From positions 1 through 64,000 of the forward strand of contig JAJDHH010000003.1 in assembly GCA_030266105.1 (NCBI GenBank): a stretch of 64,000 nt of DNA. Direction: 5' to 3'. The translations under genes and the position numbers were made by a program. Shown here piece after piece: positions 46,748 through 55,313 of the stretch; position 1 is the stretch's first letter, and each line of letters starts with the position of its first letter. The notes under the pieces are model-generated. The model was not told the DNA's origin and did not search any database. It was given only the letters and a program-made list of their open reading frames with translations. The DNA comes from Eubacteriales bacterium OttesenSCG-928-K08. Its GTDB lineage: Bacteria; Bacillota; Clostridia; Christensenellales; CAG-138.

Positions 46748-48646
46748 TCACCTGAAGCTTCCGGGGTTGGCCGCTTCATAACCGCCCATCTCGCGGATGC
46801 GCTGTGAGAAGGCCTCGCTCTTGAGCGTTTCGAGCATACGCTGCACAGCGGGCAGTTTAAGCGCGTCATCCGAAACAAGAAAATCGTATTGCTCCATGCA
46901 AACTGGTATAAAATCCAGCCCGTAAATCTGCGCGGCGGAGTAAATGCCAAGGCCTGCATCTGCGCTGGATGCTTTAATCAGCGTGGCAACTGCGTTGTGG
47001 GTGAGCTCCTCGCGATCATAGCCGTATATGGTGCTCGTATCGATATTGTCCCGCTTGCATAAATAATCGCAGAGTATGCGTGTCCCCGAGCCTTTTTGGC
47101 GGTTCACATATCGCATGCCGGGCTGCGCGAGATCCGCAAGTTTTTTAATGCCGTGTGGGTTTCCCTTTTGCACGATCAATCCCTGCTGCCGCTGCACGCA
47201 TGAAATGAGAGTGACGCCACCATCAGGAAAATACTTTTGAATGTAAGCTTCATTGTAGCCGCCCGTTTCCTCATCCAGCAAATGCACGCCCGCAACATGC
47301 GCTTCGCCCCGCTTGATGGCGAATATGCCACCCATGCTGCCCACATGGCTGGATGCTACGGCCGCTTCCGGCCAGCTGCGCCGCATGAGCTCGGCAATTT
47401 CATCGATTAGCGGATCGTGGCTGCCGGTGATCACCAGCGCATTTTCAATTTCTTCGATTGTGCGAAGCAACCGCACCCGCACAGTGCTGCCCGCCGGGTA
47501 ACCTTCAACATTTTGTGGCACTTCCATAATTCCATCCGCCTTGGCAAAGGAGGATACAACACCCGCGCCACGTTGCAAAGGCGATGCAATTAACCTGCCC
47601 TGCACGCGACCCATACGAACGCGAACGAATTCACTGTATTTTAGCGATGAATTGAAGTTGCGCGATAGCGAAGCCTCAACATGTGTTGCCTTTGGCATTG
47701 GGCGTGCGCACATGCGGTTGAGTATTGGCTGCAGCAGATATTCAAGCACCAGTATCGCGGAGACAGGATATCCCGGCACGCCCAGTATGGGCTTGCTGTT
47801 GACATAACCAAGTATGGCGGGTTTTCCCGGGCGAATGGCTATGCCGTGGTAGAGCACCTGCCCAACATTGCGTATGGCCTGTGCGGCAAAATCTCCACGC
47901 CCGGCGGAGGAACCCGCGTTGAGCACAACAGCGTCGCATTCCTCCAACGCTTTGAGCACCGCGGCCTCGATTAAACTTAGCTCATCCTTGACAATCGGGT
48001 ATACTTTAGCTTGAACGCCCCATTCTTCAAGCATGCCAGTAAATATAGTGGAATTAAATTCAATGATTTCACCGCTTTTCGGCTCATCTGTGGGCAGCAC
48101 GATTTCATCCCCGGTGGGTATTATGCCAACAACGGGCTTTTTGACGACCTCCACGGATAATATGCCGCTTGCGAGCATTGCGCCGGTGGCGGCGGGGGAG
48201 ATAACTGTAAAGCTTGGAAGTATCATCTCTCCTGCACAAATATCCTCGCCGATTTGCCGCACATGCTGCCAGGGTGTGGCGGGCGCGTGCAGCAGCACGC
48301 CACCTTCCGTTTGCACAACATCTTCGATCATAACGACAGCGTCGCATTCATCCGGCAGCGGGTCGCCAGTGTCAATGGGAACAAACTGCGCATCAGTCAG
48401 CAGCACGGGCGTGGTTTCCGTGGCGCCAAATGTCACGGCGGCATATAGCGCTATCCCATCCATAGCGCAGGCATGATAATGCGGCGCGCAGATGTTTGCA
48501 TAAACCGGTGCGGCAGTAATCCGGCCGGCAGAAAGCGGAACGGGAACATGCTCGCTCTGGTGGGTTAGACCATTTTTCTCCAACACATTGAGATAGTCCT
48601 CCACCGCTTGCTCCAATGGAACATTTGTTAGATATTGAAATGCCAT
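46748..48646 (-). CDS. MoeA-type molybdopterin molybdotransferase fused to a C-terminal PBP-like/substrate-binding domain
   Basis: MoeA core (PTGDEIV, GSSAGRGDF, GIAIRPGKPAILG) followed by PBP-like MRYVNRQKGSGTRILCDYLC; RBS AGGAGG before ATG 48646. Confidence 0.93.
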   Translation of the reverse strand: MAFQYLTNVPLEQAVEDYLNVLEKNGLTHQSEHVPVPLSAGRITAAPVYANICAPHYHACAMDGIALYAAVTFGATETTPVLLTDAQFVPIDTGDPLPDECDAVVMIEDVVQTEGGVLLHAPATPWQHVRQIGEDICAGEMILPSFTVISPAATGAMLASGILSVEVVKKPVVGIIPTGDEIVLPTDEPKSGEIIEFNSTIFTGMLEEWGVQAKVYPIVKDELSLIEAAVLKALEECDAVVLNAGSSAGRGDFAAQAIRNVGQVLYHGIAIRPGKPAILGYVNSKPILGVPGYPVSAILVLEYLLQPILNRMCARPMPKATHVEASLSRNFNSSLKYSEFVRVRMGRVQGRLIASPLQRGAGVVSSFAKADGIMEVPQNVEGYPAGSTVRVRLLRTIEEIENALVITGSHDPLIDEIAELMRRSWPEAAVASSHVGSMGGIFAIKRGEAHVAGVHLLDEETGGYNEAYIQKYFPDGGVTLISCVQRQQGLIVQKGNPHGIKKLADLAQPGMRYVNRQKGSGTRILCDYLCKRDNIDTSTIYGYDREELTHNAVATLIKASSADAGLGIYSAAQIYGLDFIPVCMEQYDFLVSDDALKLPAVQRMLETLKSEAFSQRIREMGGYEAANPGSFR

Positions 48647-48677
48647 AAAAAACCTCCTGTTTAGGCAACGCCCGCAA

Positions 48678-49904
48678 TTAGGAATTTGTGAATGGTATGA
48701 TTTCGACTTGTGCGCCCTTTGGGAGTCCTTCCTGGTTTCGGGGGACGCGCAAGTAACCATCCGCCTGGGATAATAAAGTGATCAGGCCGGATTTTCCCAT
48801 TATTGGCGTTGCGATAAGGCCATCCTCGCTTTGCTTAAGCTGCACCGCGACACATTCCTCGCGCCCGTGGTTGGAGGGAATAGCCTGATTAAGCATTGCC
48901 TTAAATGTAGGCTCCGGACGCTCCTTGATGCCCATAAGGCTGTCGATCAGCGGCGCGACAAATATGCGGAATATAAAATACGCTGCTGCGGGGTGCCCAG
49001 GCATGCCAAATATCGGTTTGCCGGATATTTCGCCCAATATGGTGGGTTTGCCGGGTTTGATGGCGATGCCGTGCATATGCAGCTTGCCAAGCTCCTCTAT
49101 AACGCGTGGCGTTGCATCCTTTGCGCCTACGGATGTTCCACCCGAAAGCAGCACAATGTCGCACTCATCCGCCATTTTTTTGAGGGTATCAGTCAGCCTT
49201 TTGGGATCATCCGGGCAAATGCCATAAAAAGCCGCTTTGCCGCCCGCCTGCTGCGCGGATGCGCAGAGCAAAGGGCCGTTAACATCGCGGATTTGTCCGG
49301 CAGTGGGGGTTTGATCAGGCGTGATTACCTCATCGCCTGTGGAAAGCACGCCCACCAAGGGTTGCTTTGCGACCATAACATTCGGTATGCCCATTGCGGC
49401 CAGCGCACCAATATCATGCGCGCGCAAACGGCAGCCCGCCTCCAGCACAAGCTGGCCCGCCTGCACATCGTCACCCCGGAATATGCAATGCGCACCGGGC
49501 GCTGTGGGCTTGAGCATGCCAATTGTGCCTGCATCATACGCCTCGGTGTGCTCAATCATAACCATGGCGTCGGAGCCCACCGGCAGCTCGCCGCCGGTGG
49601 GGACATAGGCGCATTGCCCCGCCTGTATTGAAAATGGCGCGGGCGCTCCCATTTCAACCTCGCCAATCAGATTAAGAAGCGCGGGAATGGAATCCGAGCA
49701 GCCAAATGTATCCTTCGCCTGCACGGCATAACCATCCACGGATGAACGCGTAAAGCCGGGCACATCCTCCGTGGCATAAATATCGCGGCGCAACACATGC
49801 CCCAGCGCCTGTGATGCGGGGATTTCTATCTCGGGCGTCCGGGCATGCCCAAACACATCCTTAAGCAGCTGCTCCGCCTGTGCACTGGACGCTACATGCA
49901 ACAT
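48678..49904 (-). CDS. moeA: Molybdopterin molybdotransferase
   Basis: GVLSTGDEVITPDQ, LSGGTSVGAKD, GIAIKPGKPTILGEI, FGMPGHPAA. Confidence 0.95.
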   Translation of the reverse strand: MLHVASSAQAEQLLKDVFGHARTPEIEIPASQALGHVLRRDIYATEDVPGFTRSSVDGYAVQAKDTFGCSDSIPALLNLIGEVEMGAPAPFSIQAGQCAYVPTGGELPVGSDAMVMIEHTEAYDAGTIGMLKPTAPGAHCIFRGDDVQAGQLVLEAGCRLRAHDIGALAAMGIPNVMVAKQPLVGVLSTGDEVITPDQTPTAGQIRDVNGPLLCASAQQAGGKAAFYGICPDDPKRLTDTLKKMADECDIVLLSGGTSVGAKDATPRVIEELGKLHMHGIAIKPGKPTILGEISGKPIFGMPGHPAAAYFIFRIFVAPLIDSLMGIKERPEPTFKAMLNQAIPSNHGREECVAVQLKQSEDGLIATPIMGKSGLITLLSQADGYLRVPRNQEGLPKGAQVEIIPFTNS

Positions 49905-49931
49905 AGTCAGTCCTCCGTTTTATTATTATTG

Positions 49932-50633
49932 TTAGTTGCTGGTTATAGGTTTTTCCAGCTGCCAAAAATTTAAAAATGCGCGCGCCTGTTCATTTTCCGA
50001 TTGATAGAGAACCTCCGCTGTGGGGCCAAACTCAAGTATGCGCCCATGATCCAGCAATATAATTTCATCCGCCAGCCGTTCGGCCTGCGCAAGCGCATGC
50101 GTTGCGAAAAGCAGCGTGCAGCCGGTTTTTTTATAGTAGCGCAACAGCGCCTCTTCAACAAGTTGTGTTCCTGCAATATCGGTCGCTGAGGTAGGCTCAT
50201 CCAGCAGCAGCAGGGATCGTTCCTGCACGAGCATCCGCGCAAATGCCATGCGCTGCGCTTCGCCGCCGGAAAGTGTGCCGCCACGCGCGTGTAAAAGGCT
50301 GGCCATGCCCACCTCGTCGAGCGCGCGTTTTGCGCGCTCATCCGCTGAGCTTTGATTTTTTGAGAGCGCAATACATACGTTTTTTAGCACACTAAAACCA
50401 TATGCGTAGGGCTTTTGCGGCAGATAACCAACGGATTGCCTACACACATCGGGTATGTGAATGCTGCCCTCATCCGGCAGCAATGTGCCCGCCAGCAGCC
50501 GCAAAAGAGTGCTTTTGCCGGAGCCGTTGGGGCCGATCAATGCGTATCGCCTGCCGGGGGTCAACTGCAATTGCGGGATATCCAGCACGCAACGGGAGGC
50601 ATAGTTTTTTTTGACATTTTCAAGCCTTACCAT
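49932..50633 (-). CDS. tupC: Tungstate-type ABC transporter ATP-binding protein
   Basis: Walker A GPNGSGKSTLL, LSGGEAQRMAFAR; overlaps the tupB stop. Confidence 0.88.
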   Translation of the reverse strand: MVRLENVKKNYASRCVLDIPQLQLTPGRRYALIGPNGSGKSTLLRLLAGTLLPDEGSIHIPDVCRQSVGYLPQKPYAYGFSVLKNVCIALSKNQSSADERAKRALDEVGMASLLHARGGTLSGGEAQRMAFARMLVQERSLLLLDEPTSATDIAGTQLVEEALLRYYKKTGCTLLFATHALAQAERLADEIILLDHGRILEFGPTAEVLYQSENEQARAFLNFWQLEKPITSN

Positions 50634-51309
50634 ATAGCCCCTCCTGCAAGCGCTGTGCCACGGAGGTGACCACAAATGCGATGATTAGCAATATCACACC
50701 CAAAGCAACAGCCAGGCCAAAATTGCCCTTATTGGTCTCCAGCACAATTGCGGTGGTCATCACGCGGGTTTTGTATTGCACATTGCCGCCCACAAGCTGC
50801 GCTGCGCCCACCTCGGAGATTGCACGCCCAAACCCCGTGAACAATACGGAAAAGAGCTGGCGCCTGCATTCGTAGAGCGTATATAAAAGCTGCCTGCCTT
50901 TTGAAAGGCCCATGCCCAGCGCTGTTTCGCGCATCAATGGCGCCTGCGCGCTGACGATTGAGCTTGAAAGGCCAACAGCAATGGGCGTGATTAAGAGCAC
51001 CTGCGCCACCACCATAGCGGTTACGCTGTATAGCAACCTGTATTGCCCTAACGGGCCTGAACGTGAGAGCAGAAAAAACACAAGCAGACCCGCAACCACA
51101 GGCGGCAGGCCCATCAATGTGTGCGTAAAGCGCAAAATGAGGCGTTTCCCGCGAAATTGGCGCATGCCTATGAATACCCCCAGCGGAATGCCTATGCAGG
51201 TTGAAATGATTGTGCTCGTAAAGCTCATCTGCAAAGTTACGCCAATTATCTGGCGCAGCTCGCCATTTTCACCAAACAGCAGCAAAAAAGCTTCGCGAAT
51301 GACTTCCAT
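50620..51309 (-). CDS. tupB: Tungstate-type ABC transporter permease
   Basis: TupB-like GLPPVVAGLLVFFLLSRSGPLG...RAISEVGAAQLVGGNV. Confidence 0.9.
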   Translation of the reverse strand: MEVIREAFLLLFGENGELRQIIGVTLQMSFTSTIISTCIGIPLGVFIGMRQFRGKRLILRFTHTLMGLPPVVAGLLVFFLLSRSGPLGQYRLLYSVTAMVVAQVLLITPIAVGLSSSIVSAQAPLMRETALGMGLSKGRQLLYTLYECRRQLFSVLFTGFGRAISEVGAAQLVGGNVQYKTRVMTTAIVLETNKGNFGLAVALGVILLIIAFVVTSVAQRLQEGLYGKA

Positions 51310-51317
51310 AACGCCTC

Positions 51318-52118
51318 CTACAGGCTTTTTGAATGTGCGCCTGTTCGTTTATTTACTAGCTGCAAAATTTCCGCCATTATTGAAATGGCGATTTCCCCGG
51401 GCGTTTCCCCGCCAAGGTCAAGCCCTGCGGGTGTGTATACTTCGTTGAGCTGAGATTGTGATATGCCGCGCTCAAGCAGCTTTTTGAAAAGAGCTTCACG
51501 CTTTTTAACGCTACCTACCATGCCGATATATGCTGCTTGCTTTTGGAGCGCGGCATATAAGCATTCGCCATCATGCGCGTGGCCATATGTCGAAATCAGA
51601 AAGCAGGCGCCGGGCGCGATCATCAACTCGAAAATACCCTGCTCAAATTCATCCACGCGCACAAAACGATCCGCAAGCCGCACCGCCTCGGGAATGTGCT
51701 CTGGTGAACGCGTATCCACAAGCGTTACGGCATAGCCCGCAGCCTGCGCCAGCGGGATAAGCGCCGTGCCAACATGGCCGCCACCACACAAATATAGCGC
51801 GGGGCGTGCATTGAATGTTTCTATGAATACCTGCATGCTGCCGCTGCATGCAGTATCTTCTCCGGCGCATTCATCCACATTCTTGTAATGAAAGCAACCG
51901 TTTTTAGTTTCGTTAATGCAATGAATGGCATCCGATATGGCAGCGCGTTCAATCACCCCGCCGCCGATCGTGCCTGAGGTTGTTTTATCCGCATATATGA
52001 GCATTTTTCCATGCCTGCGGGAAACGGAGCCCTCCGTATCGATAATTGTTGCCATGGCGCAGGCCTTGTTCTGCTGCAGCGCCAACAGCAATTTTTCCAG
52101 CAACTGCATTTTGCTCAT
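51318..52118 (-). CDS. XdhC/CoxI family protein
   Basis: ATIIDTEGSVSRRHGKMLIY...GTIGGGVIE; Rossmann half LYLCGGGHVGTALIPLA. Confidence 0.93.
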   Translation of the reverse strand: MSKMQLLEKLLLALQQNKACAMATIIDTEGSVSRRHGKMLIYADKTTSGTIGGGVIERAAISDAIHCINETKNGCFHYKNVDECAGEDTACSGSMQVFIETFNARPALYLCGGGHVGTALIPLAQAAGYAVTLVDTRSPEHIPEAVRLADRFVRVDEFEQGIFELMIAPGACFLISTYGHAHDGECLYAALQKQAAYIGMVGSVKKREALFKKLLERGISQSQLNEVYTPAGLDLGGETPGEIAISIMAEILQLVNKRTGAHSKSL

Positions 52119-53458
52119 GCTATTATTTCCTCCTTGATTGGTTTAGGGTGCAACTTTCGCCACAGCCGTATTCCGGTAAACAAGGCTGCGGCAAGGTTGC
52201 CCAGGAAAAAAGCCCCCCATACGCCAGCGGCGCCCAGATTGCAGGCGATTGCGAGCGCTGCGCCGGGCAGCGTCACACCCCAGGCGCGCAATATGGTGGA
52301 CCACAGCATGGGCGTGCTTGTGCCCATGCCGCTTAATATGGATGCAAAGGCCATATCCGCCGCAATTAGCGGGTAGGATGCGCCGAATATTCGAAAATAC
52401 AACACGCCTGCCTGTTGCAATGCAACATCCGGCGTTAAAATCGCCCAAAGTCGGGGCGCAAAAACGGCCGCAGGCAAAAACAGCGCCACAGTGGGCAGCA
52501 CTGCCCACAGCACAAGCCGGCCTGATAAACGCCGGATAAAAGCGGGATCGCTGCTCGCTTTTAAGCGGCTAATGAGTGTAAGTGCAACGGGGGATATTCC
52601 CACAGCGCTGATGTAGAAAAACATTTCCATGCGCCCCCCAAGCCCCTTCGCGGAAACAGCAGCTGCGCCCAGCGACAATAAAAGCCCGTTTAAAACCAGC
52701 TGAGCGACGGGGTTGACCGCCTTGCTCAGCGATGCCGGTATGCACAGGCGCATGATCTCTTTGAGCAGGCCCTTTTCGCGGGCAGTGTTTTTTTGAACGC
52801 CGAACGATTTTAACGCCCGAACATATAGCACAATGCCAAGCCCGCAGCCTGCGGCCTTTGCAAGCAACATGCCAAGCCCCAGCCCGATAAGGCCAATTTG
52901 ATTATACAGCACATAGCTCAATGTTAGCTGCAAAGGTACGTTTACCAATGTCATCCACATGCCCGCCTTAGTGTGACCCATGCCGCGTATGCCCGCGACT
53001 ATTGCGCCATACAGAAGAAATACTGGGCTGCCAAGCAGCGTGGGCAACAGGTAGGATACCGCAGCGGGATATAAGCCGGAGGCTTCCGGCGACTGAAACG
53101 AAACCGGAAGCAGCAAATATATGATGCAGGACATCAGCGCGCCACAGGCAAAAATAAGCATTAGCATCATATTTGTGGCAGCCCGCCCGGTGCGTGGCCA
53201 TTCGTTTTTTCCAACAAGTGCGCCAATAGTCGCGTTGATGCCGATCGAAAGCCCATAACCCACCGTCACAATAAGCGAGCTATAAGGCGAGCAAAGGCTG
53301 ACGATAAGAAGCTCAGAGGAGCTGTTGACGCTGACGAGCACACCCTCGTACATGCCCGCAATCCGTTCGATGACGGAAAGCAGCAGCACCGGCCATATTA
53401 ACTTCCATATGGCGCGGTTGGCGTTTTCACCATCGATTTTAAGCACGGCGCTGCTCAT
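52115..53458 (-). CDS. MATE family efflux transporter
   Basis: ~12 TM; MATE-like repeats; ATGA overlap with the upstream gene stop. Confidence 0.85.
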   Translation of the reverse strand: MSSAVLKIDGENANRAIWKLIWPVLLLSVIERIAGMYEGVLVSVNSSSELLIVSLCSPYSSLIVTVGYGLSIGINATIGALVGKNEWPRTGRAATNMMLMLIFACGALMSCIIYLLLPVSFQSPEASGLYPAAVSYLLPTLLGSPVFLLYGAIVAGIRGMGHTKAGMWMTLVNVPLQLTLSYVLYNQIGLIGLGLGMLLAKAAGCGLGIVLYVRALKSFGVQKNTAREKGLLKEIMRLCIPASLSKAVNPVAQLVLNGLLLSLGAAAVSAKGLGGRMEMFFYISAVGISPVALTLISRLKASSDPAFIRRLSGRLVLWAVLPTVALFLPAAVFAPRLWAILTPDVALQQAGVLYFRIFGASYPLIAADMAFASILSGMGTSTPMLWSTILRAWGVTLPGAALAIACNLGAAGVWGAFFLGNLAAALFTGIRLWRKLHPKPIKEEIIA

Positions 53459-54231
53459 ATTCTGGGCGGAATGCACACATCCCTATCCACCTCAGGGATG
53501 TTGCACACATGCAGTTCAACGCCATAAAGCCCACGCAAAAACCCTTTGTTTAATATGGCGTTTGTTTTGCTATAATGAAAATCGCAGTTTTTGCCCATAA
53601 CAGCAACAGCCGCATCAAGCGAAAGCGCATGATCCGGGTTATGAGTAGTAAACACAACACCATAACCGTTTTGCGCCATTGACTGTATGATCTGCAATAC
53701 GCGAATCTGATTGCCATAATCAAGGTGAGCGGTGGGTTCATCCATCAATATTATAGCGGGCTGCTGCGCAATCGCGCGCGCAATGCTGGCCTGCTGGCGC
53801 TCCCCGCCGCTGATTTCGTTGTAATACTTTTGGGCAAGGTGCGAGATGCCTATGAGTTCAAGCGCGTTTGCGGCAATTTCATAATGCTCCTGCTTGGGGC
53901 GCTGAAACATTCCAAGCCGCGGTGCACAGCCGGTCACGACATAATCAATCACGGAGTAGGCAAACGTGGGCACTATTAGCTGCGGCACAAATCCAATGGC
54001 CTGCGCCACCTCTTTTGGGGGGATTTGCCGCATATCTTTTTTATCGATACAAACGCGTCCCGAGGTTGGGAGCTGTAAATTTGCGATGCAGTTTAGCAAA
54101 GTGGTTTTTCCCGCGCCGTTTGGCCCCAATATGGCGATCACATGCCCCGGTTCGATGGAAAAGGAAATATCCCGGCATATCATTGGGCCGCCCAGGTAGG
54201 AAAAGCTCAGGTTTTCAATCGTAATTTTCAT
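53455..54231 (-). CDS. FecE/BtuD-type ABC importer ATPase
   Basis: Walker A GPNGAGKTTLL, ISGGERQQASIARA, MDEPTAHLD. Confidence 0.93.
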   Translation of the reverse strand: MKITIENLSFSYLGGPMICRDISFSIEPGHVIAILGPNGAGKTTLLNCIANLQLPTSGRVCIDKKDMRQIPPKEVAQAIGFVPQLIVPTFAYSVIDYVVTGCAPRLGMFQRPKQEHYEIAANALELIGISHLAQKYYNEISGGERQQASIARAIAQQPAIILMDEPTAHLDYGNQIRVLQIIQSMAQNGYGVVFTTHNPDHALSLDAAVAVMGKNCDFHYSKTNAILNKGFLRGLYGVELHVCNIPEVDRDVCIPPRI

Positions 54232-54235
54232 GGCG

Positions 54236-55252
54236 TTACCTCACACTCGCCTTTTGCCGAAATAGCATCCATGCAAAAAACGGTGCGCCGAGCAATCCGG
54301 TCAAAATAGAAAGCGGTATTTCCAGCGAGGTTGCCGCGCGTGCGGCTGTATCCACCACCAGCATAAACAGTGCGCCAAGCAGTGCCGTCACCGGCAGCAT
54401 TTTTGTGTGATCGGAGCCTGCGAGCATGCGCCCAAGGTGCGGCATTATAAGGCCTATCCAGCCGATGGTGCCGCTGATGCTGACTGCGCTTGCCGTTAAC
54501 AGGCTTGCGATAACGATAAGCCCGCCGCGAAAAATGGGCACATTCATTCCCAGTGAACGTGCTTCCACCTCGCCAAATGAGAGTATGTTGATGCGCCACG
54601 AGAGGCACAGCAAAAGAACAACACCTATAAGGAAAATGGGGGATATGGCTACGATATCGGTGCCTTTGATGGAGGCGATGCTGCCCATTTGCCAGAAGAC
54701 TATGGCGCTCATTTCAACCGTACCCTCTGCAATAAATTTCATAACGCCAAGCACGGAATCCATAAAGCCACGCACGATCATGCCCGCCAGCACCAGCATG
54801 AGGTTGCTTGTGTTGCGCATGACGCGTGGTATCATCACTGTGAGGCAGACCGCGCCGATGCCAAAAAAGAACGCAAAAAGCTGCCGCTGCAGCACGCCAA
54901 GCCCAAGCAATATTGCAAGCGCCGCACCTACACATGCTCCCGATGTAACGCCTAAAAACTCGGGTGAAACAAGAGGGTTTCGAAATACGCCCTGATAAAC
55001 AGCGCCGGAAACTGAAAGCATGGCGCCCACCATCATGGCAGCAAATACGCGCGGAATGCGGATGACAAACAGCACGGTTTCCATTGTTTCATCCGTTGAA
55101 GTGTTTAAGCCAAGGCGGCTGCCTATTGCCCGCAGCACATCGAATGGGTTCATGCTGTAACGCCCTACGCACAAGGCAAGCATTGCCCCGCCAACAAGCA
55201 GCGCAGCCAGTAATATAATTAACCTGATAAAGGAGGTTTTGTTTTTCATCAT
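54236..55252 (-). CDS. FecCD family ABC importer permease
   Basis: FecCD signature PRVFAAMMVGAMLSVSGAVYQGVFRNPLVSPEFLGVTSGA, GTIGWIGLIMPHLGR. Confidence 0.94.
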   Translation of the reverse strand: MMKNKTSFIRLIILLAALLVGGAMLALCVGRYSMNPFDVLRAIGSRLGLNTSTDETMETVLFVIRIPRVFAAMMVGAMLSVSGAVYQGVFRNPLVSPEFLGVTSGACVGAALAILLGLGVLQRQLFAFFFGIGAVCLTVMIPRVMRNTSNLMLVLAGMIVRGFMDSVLGVMKFIAEGTVEMSAIVFWQMGSIASIKGTDIVAISPIFLIGVVLLLCLSWRINILSFGEVEARSLGMNVPIFRGGLIVIASLLTASAVSISGTIGWIGLIMPHLGRMLAGSDHTKMLPVTALLGALFMLVVDTAARAATSLEIPLSILTGLLGAPFFAWMLFRQKASVR

Positions 55253-55260
55253 AAATACCA

Positions 55261-55296
55261 CACGAAATGCAAAAGCGTGCGCTTTTGCATTTCGTG
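55261..55296 (-). promoter_or_regulatory. Intra-operonic 17-bp perfect inverted repeat
   Basis: CACGAAATGCAAAAGCG-tg-CGCTTTTGCATTTCGTG between the binding-protein gene and the FecCD gene. Confidence 0.8.
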
Positions 55297-55313
55297 CATT
55301 TCATAACAATCGT

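Noticed and set aside
48831-49631. 266-aa plus-strand ORF
   Set aside because: Antisense to moeA, no recognisable domain
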